Shown here: positions 8,031 through 16,448 of the stretch, piece by piece
How the letters are laid out: each line of letters starts with the position of its first letter
Position numbering within the stretch: position 1 is the stretch's first letter
Program-made: the position numbers and the translations under genes
The notes under the pieces: generated by a model
Databases searched by the model: none
Seen by the model: the letters and a program-made list of their open reading frames with translations, nothing else
What the model was told of the DNA's origin: nothing
Assembly: GCA_021803035.1 (NCBI GenBank)
Contig: JAJZME010000075.1
Location: 51,268-115,267, forward strand
Direction: 5' to 3'
DNA from: Acidobacteriota bacterium
GTDB taxonomy: Bacteria; Acidobacteriota; Terriglobia; Terriglobales; Acidobacteriaceae
Length of the DNA: 64,000 bases

Positions 8031-10118
8031 CTAACGGCGCTGGAATTCCGGGGAGCCGATGAGCAATCCGGCCAGTAGCCGGGTTTGGCGCAGGCGTACA
8101 TTAACGGCGCGGCGGCGAGGGACGCGCCGCACGGCTGTAACCGGCCGCATTGCCGCCTGCCGTGCGTTTTGCTGGTGGAATGCATCAAGGACCGCAGTGC
8201 GGGTGGATGCGCTGACGCCGCCGGGCAGCAGCAGCGGCTGAAGGCGCGCTTCCTCGGCGGCCGGGCTGGGAATGCCGCCCGGAGCAGAGGCGCTGAATTT
8301 CATCAGGCGTGCCCAGTCGATTCTGACTCCGGGCAGGCGGTTCGAGGCCAGCGCCATGGCGAAGTTCATGCGGTCAACCAGGTCGCCGCTGTTGAGCCAT
8401 GCCGAAGACTTCCAACTGTAGCCGTTGGGCTGAACGCAGCCGAAGAGCGGCATGCCCATTTTGCGGAGCGTGTTGACGAGGGGCATGTAATTGGTGACGT
8501 TGGCGTCGCTGGCGCGCACCGCGGAGACGATGTACTCAAGCGGCGTTTTGACTTTGGCGTGGTAGTCGGATTTGGCCCAGAACTCGGGCGAGTGGAACAT
8601 CGTGGTGAGGACCGCCGAGATGTCGCCCCCGGTGGCGAGATAGGTATTCGCCATGCGATTGACGAGGCTCTGCGGCGGGTTGTCACTGACGAAGCGGACG
8701 GCCAGTTCATGGGAGATGAAGTGGGCTGTGGCCGGCCGCGTGGCCAGCATGTGCAGGAACGCTTCGCCCTGCGCTTCGCCTTTCTGCGTGAACTTGATGC
8801 CCATCACCTTTTCCGCGCCCGGCTCATGGGTGTTGGGATTGAACGTGAAGCCCCCGCCAAACTGCGGGCGGTAGACGGTCCAGCCGGTGAGGATGCGCGC
8901 GGCGCTGATCACGTCGGCCTGCGTGTAGCCGCCGTTGACGCCGACGGTGTGCAGCTCCATTAATTCGCGGCCGTAGTTCTCGTTGATGTTCGGCAGATCC
9001 ACGCGCCGCTTTCCGCCGCGGCGCAGGACGGCCCGCCGAAAGCGGTCGGCGGCGATGGAGCGGGGACCGACGCTGCTGGCGTTGTCAAGATAAAGCAGCA
9101 TGGCGGGACTGTGCGCCACGGCTTCCAGCAGGTTTTCAAACTTGCCCAGCGCATAGGGGCGGATGGTGTCGCGCTCGTAGCTGACGAGATAGTAGGGCAT
9201 CACCTCGTTCTTGCGCAGGTACACGTTGAAGTGGTTGAGCCAGAAGTCGGTCATCACCTCAAGAAGCTGCGCGCGGGAGTAAATGTCGCACATCAGCCGT
9301 TCGCTCATCAGTTCGTTGACGACCATGCCTTCAGGGTTCTGGAGGGCGTCGACGGTCTCTCGCTGTTGCGGGTTGAGGCCGGCAACGAGGCGGGCGCGCT
9401 GCCAGGGCCGGAGGGAGCGGATAAAGCTGTCAAATTCCGGCTCGCGGATGGAGATGAGGCGGTCGACGCGCTGCTGGGGCGTCAGGGAGAGAATGTCGCT
9501 GACCATTGTTGCATCGGCGGATGGGGCCTTCGGGCCGCGGTCCGCCGCGTTTATCTGACCGGACTGGGCCTGAACGGCGCCGCGGTTCGTTCCTGTGCCG
9601 GCTGCGACACTGGCGGAGTGCTGGCCCGGTTGAGACCGGGCGTTTCTTTTGCCCTGCTGGCGCATTTCGATGCGGTAGATCTGATTTTCATAAATGGCGT
9701 GCAGGACGGGGTCGCTGGGAATGGGAATGCGGCCGTTCATGGCCATGCGGATGAGGGCGTTGCTGGGGTAGCGGTAGAGCAGGTCGCGCACACTGAGCTG
9801 CATGGCGGGAAGTTGCGCCATACGGGAGTAGAGAGCCGACTCGTTGATCGTCTGCGGGTGAAGCTGCTGGTTGAACCACTTATCCAGGCCTTCGGCACGG
9901 ACGGCCTGCAACTCACCGGGGCGCGGGCCGAAGGTGAAGCGGTTGAGGGCCTGCAGTATGCGCGCGTTGCCGTAAAGCTCGTGAGCGCGGTACGGAGGCT
10001 GGGCCGCCGATCCGCTTGCTGGCAAGCCCGCTGGCGCGGGCTGTGCGATTGCCGTCGGAGCCGGGAGGCATAAGGCAACGGATAGAAGGAGGGCTAAGGC
10101 GCCTCGCAAGGATTTCAT
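8031..10118 (-). CDS. DUF1800 family secreted protein
   Basis: 695 aa with an N-terminal signal peptide (MKSLRGALALLLSVALCLPAPTAIAQ). DUF1800 markers are the early LNRFTFGPRPGEL block, LLEVMTDFWLNHFNVY, NENYGRELMELHTVGV, YTQADVISAARILTGW and KTPLEYIVSAVRA. A low-complexity Gln/Ala/Gly insert near residues 160-200 separates the conserved N-terminal block from the rest. First gene of the DUF1800-DUF1501 pair, which is common in Acidobacteriota and Planctomycetota but lacks a firm function. Confidence 0.9.
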   Translation of the reverse strand: MKSLRGALALLLSVALCLPAPTAIAQPAPAGLPASGSAAQPPYRAHELYGNARILQALNRFTFGPRPGELQAVRAEGLDKWFNQQLHPQTINESALYSRMAQLPAMQLSVRDLLYRYPSNALIRMAMNGRIPIPSDPVLHAIYENQIYRIEMRQQGKRNARSQPGQHSASVAAGTGTNRGAVQAQSGQINAADRGPKAPSADATMVSDILSLTPQQRVDRLISIREPEFDSFIRSLRPWQRARLVAGLNPQQRETVDALQNPEGMVVNELMSERLMCDIYSRAQLLEVMTDFWLNHFNVYLRKNEVMPYYLVSYERDTIRPYALGKFENLLEAVAHSPAMLLYLDNASSVGPRSIAADRFRRAVLRRGGKRRVDLPNINENYGRELMELHTVGVNGGYTQADVISAARILTGWTVYRPQFGGGFTFNPNTHEPGAEKVMGIKFTQKGEAQGEAFLHMLATRPATAHFISHELAVRFVSDNPPQSLVNRMANTYLATGGDISAVLTTMFHSPEFWAKSDYHAKVKTPLEYIVSAVRASDANVTNYMPLVNTLRKMGMPLFGCVQPNGYSWKSSAWLNSGDLVDRMNFAMALASNRLPGVRIDWARLMKFSASAPGGIPSPAAEEARLQPLLLPGGVSASTRTAVLDAFHQQNARQAAMRPVTAVRRVPRRRAVNVRLRQTRLLAGLLIGSPEFQRR

Positions 10119-10299
10119 AAGCCGCTTTCCTGCTTGAGATGGCCGGGGAATGGTCGCACGGCACGGGACTGCTGACAGGAGAAACGGTAATTTGCGAGGA
10201 AAGTTGCGGTGGGATTTCGGGATGATGCGGATTTGAAGCGGCGGACGGAACTTGAATCCTTTACCGGGCGGTAAGGCTTGCCCCTGGCGGTTCCCGGGC

Positions 10300-10337
10300 G
10301 GAGGTCCCAGATCCCGCTTTCGGGATCCGGGACCTCC
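10300..10337 (-). terminator. Long hairpin downstream of citrate synthase
   Basis: Two 17-base arms (10300-10316 and 10321-10337) with a single mismatch enclose a CTTT loop. It begins 40 bases after the citrate synthase stop codon on the minus strand. No T-run follows, so it is either a 3'-end stabiliser or factor-assisted terminator, or a copy of a genomic palindromic repeat. I see no second copy in this window. Confidence 0.55.
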
Positions 10338-10376
10338 GCGAGGAAGAATTGCTCGCCGGGGGCCGGGATTGCCGGC

Positions 10377-11513
10377 TTACGGCCGGCGGTCAACGGGAAT
10401 ATAGGGGGTCGGATAGGCCGGTCCGATATATTCGGCGCGCGGACGGATCAACCGGTTGTCGTCAATCTGCTCGATGACGTGCGCGGCCCAGCCAGCGATG
10501 CGGCTGACGGCAAAGATCGGCGTGTAAAGGTCGATGTCGATGCCCAGCGTGGCGTAGGTGGAGGCGGAATAGAAGTCCACGTTGGCGTTGAGCTTCTTCT
10601 CCCGGTTGATATAAAGCTCGATGGCACGGGACATCTCGAACCATTTGGTCTGGCCGGTGTCTTTGCACAACTGTTCGCTCATGCGGCGCAGGTGGGTAGC
10701 GCGCGGGTCCTCGGTGCGGTAGACGCGGTGGCCGAAGCCGGAGATCTTCTGCCGGGCGGCGAGCATTCCCTTGATGTACTCCACCGGGTCGGCGCCTTCC
10801 TTGTCGATGGTCAGCAGCAGGCGCATCACGCCTTCGTTGGCGCCGCCGTGCAGGGGGCCCTTGAGCGCGCCGATGGCGCCGGTGATGGCGGAGTGAATGT
10901 CAGAGAGCGTGGCGGCGATGACGCGGGCGGTAAAGGTGGAGGCGTTCAGCTCGTGGTCGGCGTGCAGCACCAGGGCGATGTCCAGCGTGCGGGCCGCCGT
11001 CTCGGAGGGTTTTTCGCCTTTCAGCATCCACAGGAAATTGGCCGCATGGCTGAGCGAACGGTCGGGCGGGATGATCTCCTTGCCTTTGCGGATGCGGTCG
11101 TAGATGGCCACGATCATGGCGATCTGAGCGGTCAGGTTGTAAGCTTTGCGCAGGTTGGCGTCGTGCGAGTTGTCCTTTTCGTCGGCGTCGAAAAAGCTGA
11201 GCGCGGAGACCGTGGTGCGCAGCACTTCCATGGGTGTGGCCGCGGGCGGAAACGCGCGCAGCATATCAATAATTCGTTGATCGAGTTCCCGCGCCATCGA
11301 GAGCTGGGATTGGAATTCCCTGAGCTCGAGCTGGTTGGGCAGCACGCCGTTCCACAATAAATAAGCCGTTTCCTCGAAGGTCGAGTTCTCGGCCAGGTCG
11401 TGTATATCGATGCCTCGGTACGAGAGCACCCCAGCTTCCCCGTCAATCCAACAAATTCCGGAATTTGCAGCAATAATTCCTTCCAGACCTTTTCCAGCAG
11501 TAGCGGTCGGCAT
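10377..11513 (-). CDS. gltA: Citrate synthase
   Basis: 378 aa from ATG 11513, giving the family-typical opening KGLEGIIAANSGICWIDG. Catalytic blocks are present: GPLHGGANEGVM (His), GFGHRVYRTEDPR (His and substrate Arg) and NVDFYSAS (Asp). Length and the SYRGIDI/DLAENSTFEETAYLLW segment match the short type-II dimeric citrate/2-methylcitrate synthase group rather than the long Gram-negative GltA. It condenses oxaloacetate with acetyl-CoA; 2-methylcitrate synthase is the alternative but no prp neighbours are present. A minus-strand promoter is visible at 11606-11635. Confidence 0.93.
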   Translation of the reverse strand: MPTATAGKGLEGIIAANSGICWIDGEAGVLSYRGIDIHDLAENSTFEETAYLLWNGVLPNQLELREFQSQLSMARELDQRIIDMLRAFPPAATPMEVLRTTVSALSFFDADEKDNSHDANLRKAYNLTAQIAMIVAIYDRIRKGKEIIPPDRSLSHAANFLWMLKGEKPSETAARTLDIALVLHADHELNASTFTARVIAATLSDIHSAITGAIGALKGPLHGGANEGVMRLLLTIDKEGADPVEYIKGMLAARQKISGFGHRVYRTEDPRATHLRRMSEQLCKDTGQTKWFEMSRAIELYINREKKLNANVDFYSASTYATLGIDIDLYTPIFAVSRIAGWAAHVIEQIDDNRLIRPRAEYIGPAYPTPYIPVDRRP

Positions 11514-11605
11514 ATGTTGTTGATTCTCCCTTTTATAACGGATTTTTTTGCAGTCCGAGCCCAAGTCTCGTTTCGAGGAATGGCGCCGAAAATAGGCAAA
11601 AGATC

Positions 11606-11635
11606 TTTATAACGTAGCCATTCCCACCCTGTCAC
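11606..11635 (-). promoter_or_regulatory. Candidate promoter of citrate synthase
   Basis: Minus-strand GTGACA (11635-11630), an 18-base spacer and TATAAA (11611-11606). Transcription would begin near 11599, giving a leader of about 85 bases before the ATG at 11513. Match to the sigma-70 consensus is good at -10 and fair at -35. Confidence 0.5.
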
Positions 11636-11929
11636 ATCTGACGGCCCGGATCATCTTGCGGTATGGGAATTTTGAGCCATCAAATGCAGTATTTTCTCCA
11701 TTTCGTCCCAGCTTTAGGTATTCTGTATATTCCCCGGAAGAGTGTGGCGTGGAATCGCCCTTACCTGCCGGGCGCACGTCAGACGGCGCCGGCAACCCCC
11801 GAGAGGCAAGCGGGGGAGCCCAGTATGCCGTCTGGCCGTGCCGTATGCCGTCTAACCGCAGAGGATGGCGGCGCTGCGGATAAGGTTGTTTTTGTTCGCC
11901 GGGCCGCCCAGGAGAAGAAAGGCACTATC
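11636..11929. other. Rest of the divergent intergenic region, no gene seen
   Basis: This stretch, with the promoter and leader of citrate synthase beside it, separates two divergent genes. Open frames here lack start signals and read as low-complexity Arg/Pro/Gly text. A TATATT at 11726 could be a -10 for the plus-strand gene, but no good -35 precedes it. Confidence 0.5.
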
Positions 11930-12775
11930 ATGAGTGAAATCGACAATGCCCCCCGAAGTTTTTCCGGCGCATTTCTTGCCGCAGTCGCTATAGCCATCGT
12001 GGCCGCAGTGGGCGGTCTCATCTGGAGCTATTCGCTCAGCGGCCGCATCTCACGCCAGGAGACCGCATTGGCATACGCCAACCAGCAGAATGCCAAGCTT
12101 GCCGCCGATCTGCGCGAGACTGACGCGCGGCTTCGCGTGGCTACCGACGCGTTGGGCCGCTCGCTGGGCCTGACCCGGAAGCAAATGGACCAGCGCGCGC
12201 AGCAGATCCTCCGGCGCGAAGACCAGCAGGCGGCGAAGAGCCAGCGCCTGGAAGCCGCGCAGCAGCAGACCGCGCAGCAGGTAACCGCCGTGTCGAGCGA
12301 AGTCACGAACGTGAAGACCGATGTGGGCGGCGTGAAGAGCGATGTGGCGCAGACCAAGAAAGACCTGGCCACTGCCGTGAACGAACTGCAGTCCATGCGT
12401 GGCGACTTGAACGGCCAGAGCACGCTGATTGCCCGCAATCACGCGGAGCTGGTAGAGCTCGAACACCGAGGCGACCGGGACTACTACGAATTTACCCTCG
12501 ACAAAGGCCGGAAAAAGCCGGTTGGCACCATCAGCCTGGAGCTGCGCAAGGCTGATCCCAAGCACAGCCGCTTTACGCTATTCATCTTTTCCGACGACAA
12601 GCGGTACGAGAAGAAGAACCGGAATGTGAACGAGCCACTCCAGTTCTATAGCGGCAAGAAGCCGGAGCTTTACGAGATCGTGATCAACAGTATCAAGTCA
12701 AAGAAGCAGATCTCGGGCTATCTTTCCACGCCCAAGAACGCGCCTGTGCCGATCAAGGCGCCGAACGGTCAATAA
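11930..12775 (+). CDS. Inner-membrane coiled-coil protein, unknown
   Basis: 281 aa from ATG 11930. One N-terminal transmembrane helix (AFLAAVAIAIVAAVGGLIWSY) is followed by a long coiled coil (about residues 38-165) rich in Gln, Ala and Arg, with repeated VTNVKTDVGGVKSDV heptad text. A compact C-terminal domain (about 170-281) contains RDYYEFTLDKGRKKPVGTISLELRKADP. The layout suggests a periplasmic coiled-coil scaffold anchored in the membrane. I recognise no named family. Its last 23 bases overlap the convergent gene at 12753. Confidence 0.75.
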   Translation: MSEIDNAPRSFSGAFLAAVAIAIVAAVGGLIWSYSLSGRISRQETALAYANQQNAKLAADLRETDARLRVATDALGRSLGLTRKQMDQRAQQILRREDQQAAKSQRLEAAQQQTAQQVTAVSSEVTNVKTDVGGVKSDVAQTKKDLATAVNELQSMRGDLNGQSTLIARNHAELVELEHRGDRDYYEFTLDKGRKKPVGTISLELRKADPKHSRFTLFIFSDDKRYEKKNRNVNEPLQFYSGKKPELYEIVINSIKSKKQISGYLSTPKNAPVPIKAPNGQ

Positions 12776-13382
12776 TAACCCCCGGTTGGGGCGTGAGCTT
12801 GAGGGTGGGCTGATATTGGAAGTCGAAGTTGAAATAGAGGCCCTTGCGCGCGTCCCACTGCTGTTTGGTCATGTGGAATGAAGACACCAGGGAGCCTTCG
12901 ATGGTTTGCCCGGGCTCCAGGGTAGCGTCGGTCGGGAGCGCTTTGCCGTGCGGCACCGGCAGCCCCGGATAGGCCAGGAAGATATCGTCGTACCCGATCT
13001 TGGATGCGACGTAGCTGGTGTGGATGCCGTCGGGCAGAACGACGTTGGCGGTGATGCTGTTGAGAAACAGCGGATATTTGCTCTGGTCGTGCAACCTGAT
13101 CTGGGCGAAGACGAGCACCTGGTCGATGGTCTGTTGGGGGATCTGGGCGCCGCTGGCATCAAAGCCTGCAGTCGCCGAATGATGCGGCACAGCCCACACC
13201 GAAATCACCTGTCCGGTAGCTGCCGGCGGCTTCTGGTCCATGGTCACATAGACGGCAACGGCGATCCCCACCAGTACGACGGCGATGATACTGGCCCAGA
13301 CGATGTGGCTTGTCCCTCGGGTGAATGATTCGCCGCGCGCAGCGTCATCCAAGTTTTCAGAGTCCTGTCGCAGTAGGCTCAT
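12753..13382 (-). CDS. Membrane-anchored periplasmic protein, unknown
   Basis: 209 aa from ATG 13382 (MSLLRQDSENLDD). A single transmembrane helix (SHIVWASIIAVVLVGIAVAVY) follows a 25-residue cytoplasmic tail. The rest looks like a beta-sandwich: GQVISVWAVPHHS, DQVLVFAQIRLHDQSKYPLFL, and a C-terminal FNFDFQYQPTLKLTP. It resembles small acidobacterial lipoprotein-like anchors with an immunoglobulin-like fold; no function can be assigned. It overlaps the end of the plus-strand coiled-coil gene by 23 bp, tail to tail. Confidence 0.7.
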   Translation of the reverse strand: MSLLRQDSENLDDAARGESFTRGTSHIVWASIIAVVLVGIAVAVYVTMDQKPPAATGQVISVWAVPHHSATAGFDASGAQIPQQTIDQVLVFAQIRLHDQSKYPLFLNSITANVVLPDGIHTSYVASKIGYDDIFLAYPGLPVPHGKALPTDATLEPGQTIEGSLVSSFHMTKQQWDARKGLYFNFDFQYQPTLKLTPQPGVIIDRSAP

Positions 13383-13594
13383 AGCGTCCTCGTGCTGATC
13401 GCGCCCTAATCTTATCCCGAATGTGGGAAATCCTGCTACAGTACCGCCGCCTGACGGCGCGGAAGGGCCAGTCTCAGGCGTCCGAAATCGCAGCGTAAAA
13501 GGTCGCAATATCAAATACTTGGCTCCGGACGCGGGTGCGGCCGCATTGCCGCCGGTGCTGGTCATGCACCGGCAGATCAGGAGGGCGCGCTTTG

Positions 13595-13600
13595 TATAAT
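13595..13600 (+). promoter_or_regulatory. -10 element (TATAAT) of the fluoride operon
   Basis: A perfect TATAAT sits 21 bases before the riboswitch aptamer, so transcription would start near 13607. The -35 region is weak. Its position fits a transcript beginning just ahead of the aptamer. Confidence 0.55.
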
Positions 13601-13620
13601 GGCAGTGAAAGTGTTCGATT

Positions 13621-13681
13621 GTGGTGAAGGAGTTCACCCGAAACCGCTGTCCTCTCTAACGGGCCGGACAGATGATGACTC
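13621..13681 (+). promoter_or_regulatory. Fluoride (crcB-motif) riboswitch
   Basis: The aptamer pattern is readable by eye. Stem GGTG/CACC (13623-13626 with 13635-13638) closes an 8-base loop AAGGAGTT. The conserved AAAC junction is at 13641-13644. Stem CTGTCC/GGACAG is 13647-13652 with 13666-13671, followed by ATGATGACTC. Loop GAGTT can pair with GACTC (13677-13681), the pseudoknot that builds the fluoride site. Order and spacing match the crystallised Thermotoga aptamer. Downstream, GAGTC at 13703-13707 can pair with GACTC instead and a CAGG/CCTG stem lies between, a plausible expression switch. The next gene is the fluoride channel CrcB. Confidence 0.88.
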
Positions 13682-13813
13682 GTGGCAGGGCATCCTGTTG
13701 CGGAGTCGTATCCCCGGCACGATCCTTGTATCAAAAAGCGAGTAAAGCCAGGCGGGCGTGTGTTTGCGGTCTGCCACGGCTTGCCGCAACGCTTGCTAAA
13801 GAGGAGAAAAGCA

Positions 13814-14188
13814 TTGCAGAAGTATCTGTGGATCGCCGCTGGCGGTGCGCTTGGAGCGATTGCGAGGTACTGGGTTGGATCGGCCGTTGGCAGCCGCCTG
13901 GGCGTCAAATTTCCCTACGGCACCCTGGTTATTAACGTTTCGGCCTGTCTGATCATCGGCTTCTCGCTTACCTATCTGGGGAAGCGCGCCGACCTCAGTC
14001 CGGCGTGGCGATATTTGATCCCCATCGGATTTGTCGGGGCCTACAGCACATTTTCCACTTACGAATGGGAGACGCTTTCCACCATGCGCTCGGGAGCATT
14101 CTCTCTTGCGGCGCTCTACGCTATAGGCAGTTTGCTTCTGGGCCTCATGGCGACCTGGGCCGGCATCATGCTGGGCGAAATGTTGTAA
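13814..14188 (+). CDS. crcB: Fluoride channel CrcB (Fluc)
   Basis: 124 aa with four membrane spans. Family motifs: GGALGAIARYWVG, FPYGTLVINVSACLIIGF (the conserved G-T-x-x-x-N) and GFVGAYSTFSTYEWET (the Phe-box and Ser/Thr track). CrcB dimers export fluoride passively. Start is TTG 13814, set by GAGGAG eight bases upstream and by the usual N-terminus (LQKYLWIAAGGALGA). It lies 132 bp after the fluoride aptamer and is followed by a DUF190 gene, the standard fluoride-resistance arrangement. Confidence 0.94.
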   Translation: MQKYLWIAAGGALGAIARYWVGSAVGSRLGVKFPYGTLVINVSACLIIGFSLTYLGKRADLSPAWRYLIPIGFVGAYSTFSTYEWETLSTMRSGAFSLAALYAIGSLLLGLMATWAGIMLGEML

Positions 14189-14297
14189 CCAGGGTTGCAA
14201 GTTAAAGGCGAAAATAGTTCAATCCTTTGTTGACGAGGCGGCGCACGGTTCGCGGGCAGCCGCACTCCGTGGCATTAACAGCGAAAAAGGAGCCTGC

Positions 14298-14630
14298 ATG
14301 CTGACGAGTGGAAAAGCGGTGAAAGTGACACTCTACCTGAGCGACGGAGCCAAGCATCACGGTGTCCCGGTTTACACCAGTGTTCTCGATTACCTGTTCC
14401 ATAGCGGGATCGCCGGCGCCACGGTGTTGAAGGGCGTGGCCGGTTTCGGCGCCAAGCACCGCATGCACTCGGCTCACCTTCTCGACATTTCGGACCATCT
14501 CCCGATCAAGGTGGAATTTATCGAGACGCGCGAGAAGGTGGATGCAATTCTACCTGAACTGCAAAGACGGACCGGCTCGGGCCTGATCGAACTGCAGGAG
14601 ACCACGGTGGTTGTTCCGGCAAAGAGCTGA
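14298..14630 (+). CDS. DUF190 protein, CrcB partner
   Basis: 110 aa. DUF190 has a small ferredoxin-like fold resembling PII proteins; this one shows VKVTLYLSDGAKHHGVPVYTSVLDYL and GATVLKGVAGFGAKHRMHS. The family is commonly encoded next to crcB and is thought to modulate or assist the fluoride channel, though its mechanism is not established. Start ATG 14298 has AAAGGAG five bases upstream. It lies 109 bp after crcB and is probably in the same riboswitch-controlled transcript. Confidence 0.9.
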   Translation: MLTSGKAVKVTLYLSDGAKHHGVPVYTSVLDYLFHSGIAGATVLKGVAGFGAKHRMHSAHLLDISDHLPIKVEFIETREKVDAILPELQRRTGSGLIELQETTVVVPAKS

Positions 14631-14889
14631 GGCAAACCAGCGAAGCACGCGGTGGCGCGCAGCCGGGAGGCGCGGCGCGTGCCGCATTTTGGTTCAGGGC
14701 CGGGATTCACCTTGCGACATCTGATCGCAAGTTTTGTCTAACCAACCGTGTTAGCGAGAGCGTGAATCATCGGTCACGATGCGCGGAGGTGTGGAGACCA
14801 ACCCTTTGCTCAAAGCCCGCGTCTGGAAGACACACATGTTCGTTTTTGCAATTGGAGCGCACTGACGAAAGAAATTTCGACCAGGGAGA

Positions 14890-15957
14890 ATGCTTTTGGC
14901 GCGCTATGCACGCATCGTTGCATTTGCTCTTATTGCGGCGGCGGCTCTCTATTGCCCGTGCTGCCAGGGCCAGGCGGCCCTTCTGCTGGAACAGCCGTAT
15001 GGTGTCTACGGTCTTCTCAATCCTACCGGGCATAGCGCGATTTACCTGGAGCGGGTTTGCGCGGTAACGCCGGTGAAGCTGCGGCGCTGCCGGCCTGGTG
15101 AGCTGGGATCGGTGATCGCCCGCTATGCGGGCGTAGACGGGTATGACTGGGTGGCGATGCCGCTGATTCCGTATCTTTATTCGGTTGAGCGGGCCGGGGA
15201 AGTTCCCGCGCATGTGACCCACAAGGAAGTGATCGAGATGCGGGATCACTATAGCGAGGTGCATTTCGATCCCATCGGTCTGGAGAAGTCGGGAGGCAGT
15301 TGGGTGCCGCGTGGGTGGACGCAACTGGTGGGCGCATCCTATCAAAGGCGCATATACGCGTTCCGCTTCAACACCACTCCCCAGCAGGACGACAAACTGA
15401 TTGCGGAGTTGAATGCCGAATCGAACCGCACCCATTTTCACATGCTGACCCGGAACTGCGCGGATTTTGCGCGGAAGATCCTGGATATCTATTTTCCGCA
15501 TCAATTCAGGCGCAGCTTTTTCCCGGACCTCGGCATCACCACGCCCAAGCAGATTACCGACGAATTCGTCCGCTATGCGCGCAAGCATCCTTCGCTGCAG
15601 TTGAAGGCGTTTGAGATTCCTCAGGTGCCGGGATTCCGGCGGTTCAGCCATCAGAACAAGGATGTGGCGCAGTCGTTTGTAACCACGCCCTACGCTGTTC
15701 CTCTTGCTCTGCTCAGTCCTTACGTGGCCGGGGGGCTGTTTGTGGACTACCTGGCGCGCGGGCGATACCATCTGCTGCGCAAGCCGCCGGTGGTGGTGGA
15801 CCCGGAAGACCTGGCCGCATTGACAGAGCCGGCGTATGGGCAGCAGAATTCCCCCAACGCCGATGAAGCGGCCTCCGGCGTTGCCGCTGACAGCTCGGAA
15901 GTCTCCGAGGCCGAGGCGGCCAATATTGGCCCTGGAAAGACTGAACCCGCGCCATGA
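14890..15957 (+). CDS. Secreted permuted papain-like (NlpC/DUF4105-like) protein
   Basis: 355 aa with an N-terminal hydrophobic export signal (about residues 5-25, ending in a Cys-rich YCPCCQG). The signature of circularly permuted papain-like enzymes is visible: an early His in NPTGHSAIYL (His48) and a later Cys in TRNCADFARK (Cys190), with hydrophobic context on both sides. Such folds include DUF4105 and LRAT-type hydrolases or acyltransferases. A hydrophobic helix near residues 265-285 and an acidic C-terminal tail follow. Its stop overlaps the start of the next gene (ATGA). Enzymatic activity is inference. Confidence 0.65.
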   Translation: MLLARYARIVAFALIAAAALYCPCCQGQAALLLEQPYGVYGLLNPTGHSAIYLERVCAVTPVKLRRCRPGELGSVIARYAGVDGYDWVAMPLIPYLYSVERAGEVPAHVTHKEVIEMRDHYSEVHFDPIGLEKSGGSWVPRGWTQLVGASYQRRIYAFRFNTTPQQDDKLIAELNAESNRTHFHMLTRNCADFARKILDIYFPHQFRRSFFPDLGITTPKQITDEFVRYARKHPSLQLKAFEIPQVPGFRRFSHQNKDVAQSFVTTPYAVPLALLSPYVAGGLFVDYLARGRYHLLRKPPVVVDPEDLAALTEPAYGQQNSPNADEAASGVAADSSEVSEAEAANIGPGKTEPAP

Positions 15958-16391
15958 GCGAGACAACTCCGCAGAACCTGAAGAACCACGGGCGGCTGGA
16001 TCCGCCGTTTCATTTTTTCCTTGTGATCATTTTGCTCGCCAACTTTGTTGTTGCCGTTGTTTACCTGATCCGCGTGCCGGGATTTATTACCGCCTGGCTC
16101 GTGGTGCTGTCGATGGCGGCTCTTGTGGCGGCCTCCAGAATTCGTCAGTATCCGCTGAAGGTGCAGGACCGGGTGATCCGACTCGAGGAGCGGCTGCGGT
16201 TGCACTCGCTGGCTCCGGCGGAGTGGCGCGGCCAGATTGAGCGCCTCACCGAGGACCAGTTGATCGGCTTGCGCTTTGCTGGAGACGACGAAGTCGTGGA
16301 ACTGGCCAAGCAGGCTCTGGAACACAACCTGAATCGCAAGCAGATCAAGGAACGGATCAGAAGCTGGCGGGCGGATTACTGGCGGGTGTGA
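15954..16391 (+). CDS. DUF6526-like two-span membrane protein
   Basis: 145 aa. N-terminal text NLKNHGRLDPPFHFF is followed by two adjacent transmembrane helices (about 21-39 and 44-62), then a basic cytoplasmic helical region (DRVIRLEERLRLHSL). The pattern matches the DUF6526 family. The ATG overlaps the stop of the preceding gene by four bases, so the two are translationally coupled. The function is unknown. Confidence 0.75.
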   Translation: MSETTPQNLKNHGRLDPPFHFFLVIILLANFVVAVVYLIRVPGFITAWLVVLSMAALVAASRIRQYPLKVQDRVIRLEERLRLHSLAPAEWRGQIERLTEDQLIGLRFAGDDEVVELAKQALEHNLNRKQIKERIRSWRADYWRV

Positions 16392-16448
16392 AGCGGCATT
16401 GCCGTTTCGCACCCGCTTTGCCTTGCGGTAGCCAGAGAACCGCGCCGG

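Noticed and set aside
13624..13637. GTGA-N6-TCAC palindrome upstream of crcB
   Set aside because: It is the closing stem of the fluoride aptamer, which explains it without invoking a regulator.
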